This document shows, piece after piece, positions 35,310-44,191 of a stretch of DNA of 64,000 nt. Position 1 is the first letter of the stretch. Each line of letters opens with the position of its first letter. The stretch is from an uncultured Lachnospiraceae bacterium (GTDB lineage Bacteria > Bacillota > Clostridia > Lachnospirales > Lachnospiraceae). The notes beneath the pieces were generated by a model. It was not told the DNA's origin. It worked only from the letters and a program-made list of their open reading frames with translations, and made no database searches. The stretch is taken from NCBI GenBank assembly GCA_947629865.1, contig CANRFJ010000008.1:50677-114676 (forward strand). The letters run 5' to 3'. A program made the position numbers and the translations under genes.

Positions 35310-35343
35310 ATTATAACGGCCGTCCCCTGCAAAATTTGTCAAA
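35310..35343 (-). promoter_or_regulatory. spoIIG-type promoter with 21-bp spacer and embedded Spo0A box
   Basis: On the minus strand TTGACA (35337-35342) and TATAAT (35310-35315) are both perfect but 21 bp apart, too far for unaided sigma-A. The Bacillus spoIIG promoter is known for just this fault (22 bp) and needs Spo0A~P. The -35 is embedded in TTTGTCAAA (35335-35343), a match to the Spo0A box TTTGTCRAA on the opposite strand. Confidence 0.8.
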
Positions 35344-35379
35344 ATCAGTGGGAAACAATGGGAAAAATATCCTGTCCTC

Positions 35380-35398
35380 CCGACATTTACCGACAAAA
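35380..35398 (-). promoter_or_regulatory. Tandem Spo0A-box-like sites upstream of spoIIGA
   Basis: Minus strand TTTTGTCGG and AATGTCGGG carry TGTCGG cores exactly 10 bp apart. From the predicted start near 35303 they lie at about -77 to -95, where the upstream activating sites of the Bacillus spoIIG promoter lie. The cores differ from TGTCGAA in the last bases, so affinity may be low. Confidence 0.55.
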
Positions 35399-35440
35399 CG
35401 CGCGCAAAAAAAAGAGAATATCCCACAGTCGGGGAATATC

Positions 35441-35460
35441 CTCTGTCGCACTTTGTCGAA
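35441..35460 (+). promoter_or_regulatory. Tandem Spo0A boxes next to the cyclophilin promoter
   Basis: CTCTGTCGCACTTTGTCGAA: two TGTCGNA cores 10 bp apart, the second a perfect TTTGTCGAA. They end 4 bp before the -35 of the plus-strand cyclophilin promoter and are about 140-157 bp upstream of the spoIIGA start point. Confidence 0.6.
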
Positions 35461-35464
35461 CCGC

Positions 35465-35493
35465 TTGCATATTTGCCCAAAATCTTTTACAAT
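35465..35493 (+). promoter_or_regulatory. Sigma-A promoter of the cyclophilin gene
   Basis: TTGCAT (35465-35470), a 17-bp spacer and TACAAT (35488-35493), about 50 bp before the start codon at 35547. Confidence 0.65.
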
Positions 35494-35546
35494 AGAACCG
35501 TTATTTGCATCGTCAGGAACAGCTGACAGAATGGAGGAAAAAATAT

Positions 35547-36080
35547 ATGGCAGAACAAAATCCAATTGTCACCTTTGAAATGAACTCCGGAGACGTCATA
35601 AAAGTGGAACTGTATCCGGAGACAGCGCCAAATACCGTAAAGAATTTCATCTCACTGGTAAACAAGGGGTTCTATGACGGACTCACCTTCCACCGCATCA
35701 TCGAGGGCTTTATGATCCAGGGAGGCGATCCGGACGGCAACGGAACCGGCGGCCCCGGCTACAGCATACCGGGCGAGTTTTCCGCCAACGGTTTTGATAA
35801 CCCGCTGGCGCACGATCCCGGCGTAATATCCATGGCCCGCTCCCAGCATCCGGACTCTGCCGGTTCACAGTTTTTTATCATGCACAAAAAGGCCTCCCAC
35901 CTGGACGGAGCCTATGCCGCCTTCGGAAAAGTCACGGAGGGCATGGACGCGGTGAACAAAATCGCCGGAACGGAGACGGACTGGAGCGACATGCCGGTGA
36001 CGCCCGTTGTAATGAAAAAGGTCTCCGCAGAGACCTTTGGCGTGGATTACGGGGAACCGGAGACAATCTCTCCCATGTAG
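35547..36080 (+). CDS. Cyclophilin-type peptidyl-prolyl cis-trans isomerase
   Basis: Catalyses proline isomerisation during protein folding. The 177-residue protein lacks a signal peptide and shows FHRIIEGFMIQGGDPDGNGT, the active-site region SMARSQHPDSAGSQFFI and HLDGAYAAFGKVTEGMDAVN. The ATG at 35547 is 9 bases after GGAGG. Its 3' end overlaps the 3' end of miaB on the opposite strand by 34 bp, so the two transcripts can pair. Confidence 0.93.
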   Translation: MAEQNPIVTFEMNSGDVIKVELYPETAPNTVKNFISLVNKGFYDGLTFHRIIEGFMIQGGDPDGNGTGGPGYSIPGEFSANGFDNPLAHDPGVISMARSQHPDSAGSQFFIMHKKASHLDGAYAAFGKVTEGMDAVNKIAGTETDWSDMPVTPVVMKKVSAETFGVDYGEPETISPM

Positions 36081-37504
36081 TAAAAACCCCGACTCTCCGT
36101 GAGTTTTACCGGAAGTATCCGGCCAATCCAATCGGCCGTGCCCGGGCAGTGCACGATGGCATTGTTCGACAGCCGTCCGGTGATGAGGGAATCGTCCTGG
36201 CTGTTGACCTCCTCGAACAGAACGTCCGCCACCTGTCCCAGACGGCTGCCGTTTATCTCGGAGGAGACAGCCTGGATTTCCTTTAAAAGGCGCTCAAACC
36301 GCTCTTTTACTATCTCCGGCGGCACCTGCCCCTCCATCGAGGCGGCCGGCGTGCCGCTCCTCTTTGAATAGATAAATGTATAGGCGCTGTCATAGCGCAC
36401 CTTTCTCACCACGTCCAGCGTCTCTGCAAAATCTTCTTCCGTCTCACCCGGAAACCCCACAATAATATCCGTAGTCAGCGAGATGTCCGGTATTCCGGCC
36501 CGAAGTCTCTCCACCAGCGCCAGATATTCTTCTTTCGTATAATGCCGGTTCATCATTTTCAATATTCTGCTGCTGCCGGACTGCAGCGGGAGATGCAGAT
36601 GGCGGCACACTTTCTCACACTCTCCCATGGCATCGATCAGCTCCGGAGACAGATCCTTCGGGTGAGATGTCATAAAGCGGATTCTCCTGAGCCCCTCGAT
36701 TTGGTTCACCTCACGGAGAAGCTGCGCAAAGGTCTGTCTGTTTTCCAGCGTTTTCCCATAGGAATTGACATTCTGCCCCAACAGCATCACCTCTACTACG
36801 CCGTCTTTTACGAGACCACGGATCTCGTCCAGGATATCCTGCGGCTCCCTGCTCCTCTCCCGCCCCCTCACATAGGGAACGATGCAGTAGCTGCAGAAAT
36901 TATTGCAGCCGTACATGATGTTTACTCCGGTCTTAAAAGCATATTTTCTATGCCCCGGCAGATCCTCTACAATCTCCCTCTCCTTTTCCCACACATCAAT
37001 GACCGGACGCCCCGACTGAATGTGGCGGTAAAACAGTTCCGCCAGTTTGTAAATGTTATGGGTGCCAAATACAATGTCCACAAAGGGATAGTCCCTGCGC
37101 ACCCTCTCCACCTCGTCCGCCTCCTGCATCATGCAGCCGCACAGCGCAATCTTCATCTCCGGATTTTTTTCTTTCTGGTTTTTGAGGTAGCCAAGCCTTC
37201 CATATATTTTCATGTTGGCGTTTTCCCGCACGGTGCAGGTATTATAGAGGACAAAATCCGCCTCCTTCTGCTCCACCGGCTCGTATCCGATATACATGAG
37301 CACGGCCGTCATCTTCTCCGAGTCCTTGACATTCATCTGACAGCCAAGCGTCTGTATGGAAACCGTCGGCGGGCGGCCCATTCTCTTTTTTTCCCCCTCC
37401 GCCCACTCGTGGCATTTTTTCATGAAATAATACTGGCGCTCCGGCTCCCTCTCCGGCGCCTCGCCGTGTACATCCACGGCCTCTAACCTCTGATAATCAA
37501 ACAT
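36047..37504 (-). CDS. miaB: MiaB, tRNA-2-methylthio-N6-isopentenyladenosine synthase
   Basis: Radical-SAM methylthiotransferase acting on A37 of tRNAs. The 485-residue protein has the N-terminal UPF0004 domain with cysteines beginning at Cys55 (TLGCQMNVKDSE), CTVRENA and CGCMMQ, the radical-SAM cluster motif CNNFCSYC and a C-terminal TRAM domain. An N-terminal extension of about 45 residues before the first conserved block is longer than in E. coli but common in Clostridia. GGAGG precedes the ATG. Confidence 0.95.
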   Translation of the reverse strand: MFDYQRLEAVDVHGEAPEREPERQYYFMKKCHEWAEGEKKRMGRPPTVSIQTLGCQMNVKDSEKMTAVLMYIGYEPVEQKEADFVLYNTCTVRENANMKIYGRLGYLKNQKEKNPEMKIALCGCMMQEADEVERVRRDYPFVDIVFGTHNIYKLAELFYRHIQSGRPVIDVWEKEREIVEDLPGHRKYAFKTGVNIMYGCNNFCSYCIVPYVRGRERSREPQDILDEIRGLVKDGVVEVMLLGQNVNSYGKTLENRQTFAQLLREVNQIEGLRRIRFMTSHPKDLSPELIDAMGECEKVCRHLHLPLQSGSSRILKMMNRHYTKEEYLALVERLRAGIPDISLTTDIIVGFPGETEEDFAETLDVVRKVRYDSAYTFIYSKRSGTPAASMEGQVPPEIVKERFERLLKEIQAVSSEINGSRLGQVADVLFEEVNSQDDSLITGRLSNNAIVHCPGTADWIGRILPVKLTESRGFYYMGEIVSGSP

Positions 37505-37546
37505 ATTTTCCTCCGCAGCCTTTTCTGCCGGTGCGGAAGGCGTCTG

Positions 37547-38728
37547 TTATCTGGAGCTCTCCTCCCTCCTGCCAAAGGTTATATCCAGCGTCTTTTCCTC
37601 GTAGCTGTCTCCTGCACCTGCTTTTATTGTTATGCTCCCCCTGTCCCCTGCACGACAGCGGGATAATTTTTCCTGCAACTGGGCTTTAGTCGTGACCTTC
37701 TGCCCATTTACCCCCACAATCACATTTCCTTTCTTCAGACCGGCCTTTTCTGCCGGCGAGCCCTCTGTTACCTCCCGTATATAAATTCCCTGCGGGATCC
37801 CATAGGCCTCGCTCTCCTCCCGTCCCACGTCCTGTCCGGTGATTCCCAGATATGCCTGCTCCGATTCGTCCACGGTATCCTGGTTCATCAGGCTCTCAAG
37901 AATCGGCTCCGCCGTCGCCATCGGAATGGCAAAGCCCATTCCCTCCACTTCCTCCGAGGCAAATTTGGAGGAGTTGATACCAATCACCTCGCCGCGGCTG
38001 TTCACAAGGGCTCCGCCGCTGTTGCCGGGATTGATGGCTGCGTCGGTCTGGAGAAGTTTTACATTCTCGCCGTCCTCCGAGTCAATCTCTCTGTCCTTTG
38101 CGCTGACATAGCCAACTGTCACGCTGGTTCCATACCCCAGTGCATTTCCAATGGCAATGGCCTGCTCGCCCACTTTTGTATTTTTGCTGTCCCCCACGGA
38201 CGCCACCTTGATATTTTTCAGTGTGTCCGCCGACAGTTTGCTCTTATCCACCATGACGACCGCCAGATCCGTGGCGGAATCCGTCCCCTTTATCACGGCC
38301 GCCGCCGTGCTGTCATCATTGAACCGGATCGTGACCTTTTCGGCTCCCTCCACCACATGATTGTTGGTGGCAATGTAGAGGCAGTTGTCCTTCTCCGCCA
38401 GTATGATGCCGGAGGCGCTCCCCGTATTCTCCTGGGGCTGTATGCCAAAGGGCGTATTATAATATCCCTCCTCCGTCACATCGATTGCCACAATCGAGGG
38501 GAGCACCTGCTCCGCGATGGCCGATACGTCCTGGGCGCCGCCCGCCGTCCCCGCGGACACTGTGGCGGCAGCCGTCAGCTTGACCGGCTCCTCCCCGTCC
38601 TGCTGCTGCTCGGTTCCAAAAAGAAAATTTCCAGCATATCTGCCTGTCCACTCCACTCCCTGAAATACGACTCCCGCTGTTAATCCAAAAATGGCGGCTC
38701 CCGCCACTAACTTCGCGATCCGTCTCAT
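37547..38728 (-). CDS. HtrA/DegP-like membrane-anchored serine protease with PDZ domain
   Basis: Surface quality-control protease of 393 residues. An N-terminal membrane anchor (about 5-26) precedes a trypsin-like domain with the triad His124 (TNNHVVEG), Asp154 (ATDLAVV) and Ser237 (NPGNSGGAL), then one PDZ domain (about 290-375; EGSPAEKAGLKKGNVIVGVN). The pattern is that of Firmicutes HtrA/YycK-type proteases. It is transcribed toward miaB, 42 bp away. The 118-bp gap upstream holds no clear promoter. Confidence 0.93.
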   Translation of the reverse strand: MRRIAKLVAGAAIFGLTAGVVFQGVEWTGRYAGNFLFGTEQQQDGEEPVKLTAAATVSAGTAGGAQDVSAIAEQVLPSIVAIDVTEEGYYNTPFGIQPQENTGSASGIILAEKDNCLYIATNNHVVEGAEKVTIRFNDDSTAAAVIKGTDSATDLAVVMVDKSKLSADTLKNIKVASVGDSKNTKVGEQAIAIGNALGYGTSVTVGYVSAKDREIDSEDGENVKLLQTDAAINPGNSGGALVNSRGEVIGINSSKFASEEVEGMGFAIPMATAEPILESLMNQDTVDESEQAYLGITGQDVGREESEAYGIPQGIYIREVTEGSPAEKAGLKKGNVIVGVNGQKVTTKAQLQEKLSRCRAGDRGSITIKAGAGDSYEEKTLDITFGRREESSR

Positions 38729-38846
38729 GTTACAACACTTCCTTTCCGCTTTTTTATCAGCATATGCTAAAAATGTGTGCGGAATTTGTTTTATTTTTGA
38801 AGGCTCTGTGATTGAAACATGGCGTTTTTGTGAACAGACGCGGTTC

Positions 38847-39983
38847 TCACGAGGCGGTAAAATTCCCTAATACCCGCAAAAAGGCGGCTTCCTCACGAAT
38901 ACCCCGCAGGGCGTTTTTCACCGAGGCGTCCTCCAGATTGCCCTCTACGTCTACGAAAAACCGATATTCCCAGTTCTTTCCCGGAATCGGGCGGGACTCG
39001 ATCTGCGTCATATTCAAATCGTTGTAGAGAAAATGGGACAAAATGCGGTACAAACTCCCGCTCCTGTGCGGAAGTTCGATACAGAGAGCCAGTTTGTTGC
39101 TCTCCCTTGTGTATACCTCCTCCGGCCCGATGATAATAAATCGGGTGCTGTTGTTTTTTTCCTGCTGGATGCTGTCGGCCACCACGGCGAGTCCGTACTC
39201 CGCCGCCGCCCGCCGTCCGGCTATGGCCCCCTGAACAGGGTTTTTGTCTCCGGCCACCTTCATGGCCGCCGCCGCCGTGCTGTCGTACTCCACTCCCTGC
39301 ATATACGGGTGCTCCTCCATAAATTCACGGCACTGCAGCAATCCCTGGGGGTGGGAGTACACGGTGCGCAGTTCCTCCAGCCTGGCCCCCGGCACCGCCA
39401 GGAGACACTGGTTGATTTTCATGACATGCTGCCCCACAATGGCATTTTTGTAATTGAGGAGCAGATCGTAGTTGGCAGTAATCCCGCCCGTGGAGGAATT
39501 TTCGATGGGCAGTACGCCAAAATCGGCCCGGCCCTTCTCCACTGCCTCCATCACTCCCTGAAAACTCTGACAGCTGATTCCCTCGATATCCGCGCCGAAT
39601 ATGTCCTCCATGGCCTGCTGGGTATGGGTGCCCGGCACGCCGAAATAATAAACCCTTGGGTGGTTTTTCTGAAACACGCAGTCCACCCTCTTAAAATTTG
39701 TCACCTCGTCGCTGTGGGGCAGAATCCCGTACTGGTATTTGCGGCTGATGGACATAATCTGGCTGAACAGTTCCCTCACGGCCCGCTCGTTAAAACTCCC
39801 GTGGGAGAGGGCGCACAGTTTCTCCAGTTTGGACTCCTCCCGCTCTCTGTCAAGCACCGGCTTCCCTGTCTCCATCTTGTATTTCGCCACCTCGTTCGCC
39901 ACGGCCATTCTCTTTTCAAACAGCTCCACGATCTGGCGGTCTATCTCGTCAATCTGCTGCCTTGATACAGATAAATCAATCAT
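38847..39983 (-). CDS. pheA: PheA, bifunctional chorismate mutase/prephenate dehydratase
   Basis: Makes phenylpyruvate from chorismate. The 378-residue protein has an AroQ chorismate mutase domain (1-90; IDEIDRQIVELFEKRMAVAN), a prephenate dehydratase domain (about 110-285; YFGVPGTHTQQAMEDIFG, then PIENSSTGGITANYDLL, NSTRFIIIG) and a C-terminal ACT domain with the phenylalanine-sensing ESRP motif. It overlaps folBK by 8 bp and is the last gene of the folate operon. Confidence 0.95.
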   Translation of the reverse strand: MIDLSVSRQQIDEIDRQIVELFEKRMAVANEVAKYKMETGKPVLDREREESKLEKLCALSHGSFNERAVRELFSQIMSISRKYQYGILPHSDEVTNFKRVDCVFQKNHPRVYYFGVPGTHTQQAMEDIFGADIEGISCQSFQGVMEAVEKGRADFGVLPIENSSTGGITANYDLLLNYKNAIVGQHVMKINQCLLAVPGARLEELRTVYSHPQGLLQCREFMEEHPYMQGVEYDSTAAAAMKVAGDKNPVQGAIAGRRAAAEYGLAVVADSIQQEKNNSTRFIIIGPEEVYTRESNKLALCIELPHRSGSLYRILSHFLYNDLNMTQIESRPIPGKNWEYRFFVDVEGNLEDASVKNALRGIREEAAFLRVLGNFTAS

Positions 39984-40803
39984 TGGCTGTACTCCTCGCT
40001 TTCCTCTCTAATTCACTCACCGTGCTGCCAAGCACCGGATGCCTCGCCCAGGGGGCGATCTCTGCCAGCGGCTTCAGGACAAATTCCCGCAGGTGCATCT
40101 CCCTGTGGGGGATCGTCAGCGCATCTGTCTGGATTATCTCGTCCCCGTACAGGACAATATCCAGATCAATCGTGCGGGGGCCCCAGCGAATCGTCCTCTC
40201 CCTGCCGCCCTCCGCCTCGATTTCATGGAGTCTCTCCAGCAGTTCCTCCGGTGTATACAGTGTCCGCAGTCCGATGGCTGCGTTCAAAAAATCCGCCTGC
40301 TCCGTGTAACCGTAGGGCTTCGTCTCAATCAGTCCGGACACGGTGACTTCACGGATCTTTTTGTCCGCGCTGAGAGCCTCCACCGCCGCCTCGATATGGG
40401 CCTGACGATCTCCCATATTGGAGCCCGCCGACAGATATGCCGTCCGCCACCCCCTCTCGATGCAGACGCAGACTGTGTCCAGGGGAAGCATAATCGGAGC
40501 CCACGGCTTCTTCAGTTCCAACCGGAGCTTCTCCACCAGCGGAAAATCCATGAGAATATCCTCCGCCAGCCTCTCCGCCGCTGCCTCGATCAGCTTGTAA
40601 TTTTTTTCCTTCATGCGCTTCTCCACAAAGTGGGAAACGCTGGCATAATCAATCGAGTGGGACAGATCGTCGGTTCTGCCCGCCTGCCTCGTGTCGGTAA
40701 ACAGCACAAGGGACACCAGAAATTTTTGCCCCAGCACCGTCTCCTCCCTCAGAACACCGTGGTGGCAGTACACCTCCAGATTTTCAATCCTTATTTCGTC
40801 CAT
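39976..40803 (-). CDS. FolB-FolK fusion: dihydroneopterin aldolase / HPPK
   Basis: Two consecutive folate steps in one 275-residue protein. Residues 1-118 are dihydroneopterin aldolase (IRIENLEVYCHHGVLREE, QKFLVSLVLFTDTR). Residues 120-275 are 6-hydroxymethyl-dihydropterin pyrophosphokinase (AYLSAGSNMGDRQAHIEAAV, IRWGPRTIDLDIVLYGD, IPHREMHLREFVLKPLAE). The ATG at 40803 follows GGAGG by six bases. The frame is open far upstream to 41280, but that part is antisense-like reading of folP and is rejected. It overlaps pheA by 8 bp. Confidence 0.93.
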   Translation of the reverse strand: MDEIRIENLEVYCHHGVLREETVLGQKFLVSLVLFTDTRQAGRTDDLSHSIDYASVSHFVEKRMKEKNYKLIEAAAERLAEDILMDFPLVEKLRLELKKPWAPIMLPLDTVCVCIERGWRTAYLSAGSNMGDRQAHIEAAVEALSADKKIREVTVSGLIETKPYGYTEQADFLNAAIGLRTLYTPEELLERLHEIEAEGGRERTIRWGPRTIDLDIVLYGDEIIQTDALTIPHREMHLREFVLKPLAEIAPWARHPVLGSTVSELERKARSTAND

Positions 40804-40817
40804 CTCTTTCCTCCGGT

Positions 40818-41627
40818 TCACTGACTGTGCAAAATGGCGTCCACCATTCGCAGGGCCCGTGCGTTTTTTTTCACATCGTGTACCCGTACATATGCGCAGC
40901 CCTTCATGGCGCCGAGCACACTGGTGGCTATGGTTCCCTCCTCCCTCTCGGACACCGGAAGTCCCAGCGTCTGTCCGATGACGCTTTTCCGTGATGTCCC
41001 AAGGAGTACCGGATAACCCATGCCGGTCAGTTTTTCCAATTCTCTCAGCAGCTGCAGATTCTGTTCGTATGTTTTGCCAAATCCCACGCCGGGATCCAGC
41101 ATGATTTTGTCCTTTTTTACGCCGTATTCCGCGGCGATGTCCAGGGACTGCTGCAGATCCGCCTTGACTTCCGCCATCAGGTCGGCGTACTCCGCCCGCT
41201 CTCTGTTGTGCATGAGGCAGACCGCCGCGCCATACTCCGCCGCCAGCGCCGCCATTCGCCTGTCCCTCCGGAAGCCCCATATATCATTGAGCATGTCGGC
41301 TCCCGCCACCAGCGCCCGCTCCGCCACGCCGCTCTTGCAGGTGTCCACAGATACCGGCACGTCAAATTGCCTCTTTATCTCACGGACAACCGGCTCCACC
41401 CGACGGATTTCTTCCTCCTCCGGTACCGGCACATATCCCGGCCTGCTGGATTCGCCGCCCACGTCAATGATGTCCGCGCCCTCTCCGAGCATTTGCTCTG
41501 CCCGTCGCAGCGCCTGTCCGAGCGTCCCGTAACTGCCCCCGTCGGAGAAGGAGTCCGGCGTGATATTCAAAATCCCCATGATGTAGGTGCGCTCCCCCAA
41601 CGGGAAGCTTCGGTTTCCGATTTCCAT
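40818..41627 (-). CDS. folP: FolP, dihydropteroate synthase
   Basis: Joins p-aminobenzoate to hydroxymethyl-dihydropterin pyrophosphate; target of sulfonamides. The 269-residue TIM barrel has the signature MGILNITPDSFSDGGSYGTL, IIDVGGESSRPGY and VSVDTCKSGVAERAL. The start at 41627 (MEIGNRSFPLGERTYI) has AGGA just upstream; an ATG at 41639 is possible. A divergent copy of the structured repeat lies directly upstream. Confidence 0.94.
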   Translation of the reverse strand: MEIGNRSFPLGERTYIMGILNITPDSFSDGGSYGTLGQALRRAEQMLGEGADIIDVGGESSRPGYVPVPEEEEIRRVEPVVREIKRQFDVPVSVDTCKSGVAERALVAGADMLNDIWGFRRDRRMAALAAEYGAAVCLMHNRERAEYADLMAEVKADLQQSLDIAAEYGVKKDKIMLDPGVGFGKTYEQNLQLLRELEKLTGMGYPVLLGTSRKSVIGQTLGLPVSEREEGTIATSVLGAMKGCAYVRVHDVKKNARALRMVDAILHSQ

Positions 41628-41638
41628 GATCATCCTCA

Positions 41639-41698
41639 TTTTTCACACTAATCCCCATTTCCGAGCGACTTGTCGTGGGAAGTCGATGAGAAAGCTGC
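41639..41698 (-). repeat. Divergent partial copy of the structured repeat (C), upstream of folP
   Basis: TTTTTCACACTAATCCCC followed at once by ATTTCCGAGCGAC joins the end motif and the start motif of the full elements, then GGAAGTCGATGAGAAAGCTGC resembles the H1 region. It has its own short hairpin (CGACTT/AAGTCG). The junction suggests a tandem or decayed copy. As elsewhere it is placed just before a start codon. Confidence 0.5.
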
Positions 41699-41718
41699 AA
41701 AGCATGTCCCGCCCTCTC

Positions 41719-42270
41719 TCAGCGAATCATGTCCATAAATGTCCGCCGCAGGCCGTCGTCCTCCTCAAAGACGCCCCTGGCCGCATAGGTGACAGTCGTT
41801 GTCCCCGGCTTTTTCACTCCGCGCATTGTCATGCACATGTGCTCCGCCTCGATCATAACGATAACTCCCCTGGGGCAGAGTCCCTCCATAACTGCGTCCG
41901 CAACCTGGCTGGTAAGCTGCTCCTGTAGCTGGGCTCTCCTCGCGTATACCTCGACCGTCCGCGCCAGCTTGCTGAGCCCCACGACCTTCCCGTCCGGAAC
42001 GTAGCCGATATGTACTTTGCCAAAAAAAGGGAGAAGATGGTGCTCGCAGACCGAGTAAAAGGTAATATCTCTCTCCACGACCATATCCCCTGTATCGGAT
42101 TGGAAAGTGCGGGACAGGTGCTTCTGTGCCTTCTCCTCATATCCGCTGAACAGTTCCCCGCACATACGGGCAATCCGCTCCGGCGTGTCCCGCAGGCCCT
42201 CTCTGTTAATGTCCTCCCCGATCCCCTCTAAAAGCAGGGCCGCCGCCCGCCTGATTTTTTCGTAATCCAT
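41719..42270 (-). CDS. folE: FolE, GTP cyclohydrolase I
   Basis: First step of folate synthesis. The 183-residue protein has [18 protein letters not shown], the zinc ligand region [20 protein letters not shown] and [20 protein letters not shown], then the second zinc cysteine in [11 protein letters not shown]. The ATG at 42270 follows GAGGT; an ATG at 42300 is possible but adds residues outside the domain. It lies between ybaK and folP in the folate operon. Confidence 0.95.
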   Translation of the reverse strand: MDYEKIRRAAALLLEGIGEDINREGLRDTPERIARMCGELFSGYEEKAQKHLSRTFQSDTGDMVVERDITFYSVCEHHLLPFFGKVHIGYVPDGKVVGLSKLARTVEVYARRAQLQEQLTSQVADAVMEGLCPRGVIVMIEAEHMCMTMRGVKKPGTTTVTYAARGVFEEDDGLRRTFMDMIR

Positions 42271-42328
42271 ATATACCTCGCTTTTGTCCAGTTCCTGCAT
42301 TTCTTTCGTGAATAGTATAGCATGAACT

Positions 42329-42820
42329 CTATTTTTTCACAATAATATCTGCAAAACTTCCTGACACGGCCGCCGCCAGATCCTCCGGCGCCAGCAATAT
42401 CTGCGCGCCCAGCCGCCCACCGCTGACAATGATCTTGTCAAAGGAACGCGCCGACTCATGGATAACCGTGTTGTAATTCCGTTTCATTCCGATGGCCGTA
42501 CAACCGCCCCGTATATAACCTGTGACCGACTGGATATTTTTCACCGGCACCATCTCCAGGGATTTTTCCCCCACGACGCGGGCCGCCTTTTTCAAATCCA
42601 CCTCCTCTGCCACCGGAAGGACAAATATATGATAGTTTTTGCTCCTCCCCTGCATGACGAGGGTTTTAAACGACTGCTCCCTCGGCTGCCCCAGCTGGTC
42701 GGCTATATGGATCCCGTCTATAAATTCCCCGCACTCGTAGGTATTTACCTCAAAGGGAATCTTCATTCTCTCCAGTATGCGCATGGCATTGGTTCTGATC
42801 GCCTTTTCCTTTTTCGCCAT
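42329..42820 (-). CDS. ybaK: YbaK-family aminoacyl-tRNA deacylase
   Basis: Proofreads mis-charged Cys-tRNA(Pro). The 163-residue protein covers the whole YbaK/EbsC domain ([56 protein letters not shown]). It lies inside the folate operon, 3 bp from folC. It has no obvious link to folate and may simply be co-transcribed. Confidence 0.92.
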   Translation of the reverse strand: MAKKEKAIRTNAMRILERMKIPFEVNTYECGEFIDGIHIADQLGQPREQSFKTLVMQGRSKNYHIFVLPVAEEVDLKKAARVVGEKSLEMVPVKNIQSVTGYIRGGCTAIGMKRNYNTVIHESARSFDKIIVSGGRLGAQILLAPEDLAAAVSGSFADIIVKK

Positions 42821-42823
42821 GGT

Positions 42824-44107
42824 CTATGCCTCCTCTCTCCACGCCAGCTCCCGAAAAAAGGACAGACTGCCAAACAGAACAACGGCATCTGTGTCCCCGC
42901 ACCGGGCCACGGCCTCCGCAAGCGCCTCCATCGGCGTCTCCGCCACAGCTGCGGGACGCCCCTGCTCCCGCCAGAGCCGGGCCAGTATCTCCGCATCTAA
43001 TCCCCTCTCTCCCGGCGGGGTAATCGCAACCACATCTGAAAACAGAGGGGCCGCCATCTCCACCATCGTCCCGTATTCCTTGTCGGCAAACACCCCCATC
43101 ACACCGTGGAGTCTGCGCCCGGGAAGGAGCGTCCGGAGGCTGTCCGCCAGCGCCCGAATCCCGTCGGGATTGTGCGCCCCGTCGAGAATAATCAGCGGAC
43201 GTGTGCTCACCACCTCGAAGCGCCCCGGCCAGAGAGCCCTGCGGAGTCCGAGCATCTGCTGCTCCGTGCCGGAGGCAAAGGGCTCCGGCAGCCGCCGGCA
43301 CGTCTCAATGGCCAGCGCCCCATTCTCTGCCTGATACACACCCGGCACAGCAAGTCTGAAATTTTCTCCCCGGTAGGAAAAGGTTGTCCCCTCCAGTCCG
43401 GCGGAGAGGATCCGGATATCCTCCGCCCGGACAACCGTGAGAGGCGCCTGTCTTTTCTCCGCCTCCCGCGCGATGGCCGTCAGCGCCTCCTCCTCTCTCT
43501 GGAAAGTAATGACCTGTCCCCGTTCCTTTATGATCCCCGCCTTCTCAGCGGCAATCTCCGCGACAGTATCTCCCAGCACCGCCGCGTGATCCCGTCCAAC
43601 GGGGGTAATGACGGCGGCAAGCGGCGTCCCGATGACATTCGTGGCGTCCTCCCTGCCACCCAGTCCCACCTCCAGAACCACAATCCGGCACTCCCAGTGA
43701 AGAAAGGCCAGAAAAGCCATGGCCGTCTCGATTTCAAAGACCGTAGGGCTGTCCCAGCCGTCCCGCTCCATCTCGTGGACGGCAGCTGCCGTCTCCGTCA
43801 CTATGCGGGCAAACATCTCCCTGTCAATCAAGCGCGTCCCTTCCGCGTCCTGGCATTGGATACATTCCTCGCGGCAGAAGACAGCCGGTGACGAATACCG
43901 CCCGACAAGGAAGCCGCCCGCCGCCAGTACACTGCTGATAAAGGCGGCAACCGAGCCCTTCCCATTGGTTCCGGCCACATGGATAAAGCGAAGTTTTGCC
44001 TCCGGATTTCCCAACCGGCGGCACAGTTCCCTCATTCGCGACAGTCCCAGAGACATGCCGGAGCGGGCGGCATTTTGTATATATTGCACTGCTTCCTCAT
44101 AATTCAT
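42824..44107 (-). CDS. folC: FolC, folylpolyglutamate / dihydrofolate synthase
   Basis: Adds glutamate to dihydropteroate or folates. The 427-residue Mur-ligase-type protein has the P-loop GTNGKGSVAAFISSVLAA, FEIETAMAFLAF, VLEVGLGGREDATNV and DGAHNPDGIRALADSLR. It is the first gene of the run folC-ybaK-folE-folP-folBK-pheA. A terminator-like hairpin separates it from serA upstream; no clear promoter was identified in the 130-bp gap. Confidence 0.95.
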   Translation of the reverse strand: MNYEEAVQYIQNAARSGMSLGLSRMRELCRRLGNPEAKLRFIHVAGTNGKGSVAAFISSVLAAGGFLVGRYSSPAVFCREECIQCQDAEGTRLIDREMFARIVTETAAAVHEMERDGWDSPTVFEIETAMAFLAFLHWECRIVVLEVGLGGREDATNVIGTPLAAVITPVGRDHAAVLGDTVAEIAAEKAGIIKERGQVITFQREEEALTAIAREAEKRQAPLTVVRAEDIRILSAGLEGTTFSYRGENFRLAVPGVYQAENGALAIETCRRLPEPFASGTEQQMLGLRRALWPGRFEVVSTRPLIILDGAHNPDGIRALADSLRTLLPGRRLHGVMGVFADKEYGTMVEMAAPLFSDVVAITPPGERGLDAEILARLWREQGRPAAVAETPMEALAEAVARCGDTDAVVLFGSLSFFRELAWREEA

Positions 44108-44140
44108 TCTTTTCCCCTTCGCACCGCGGGGCAGAATTTA

Positions 44141-44191
44141 CAAAACGGAGAAACCGAACCCCATGTACCCATGAAACATTCAGTCTCTCCG
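44141..44191 (-). terminator. Terminator-like hairpin after serA
   Basis: CGGAG (from 44146) and its partner ending at 44191 form a roughly 13-bp stem with a G:U pair and a mismatch, followed on the minus strand by TTTTG. It separates the serC-serA operon from folC. The flanking ACAAAATGGTGACAAGGGGA text resembles sequences tied to REP-associated transposases, so it could be a decayed palindrome element rather than a plain terminator. Confidence 0.5.

Noticed and set aside
40804..41280. N-terminal extension of the FolB-FolK fusion
   Set aside because: It reads folP in another frame. The ATG at 40803 follows GGAGG and begins the conserved aldolase domain.
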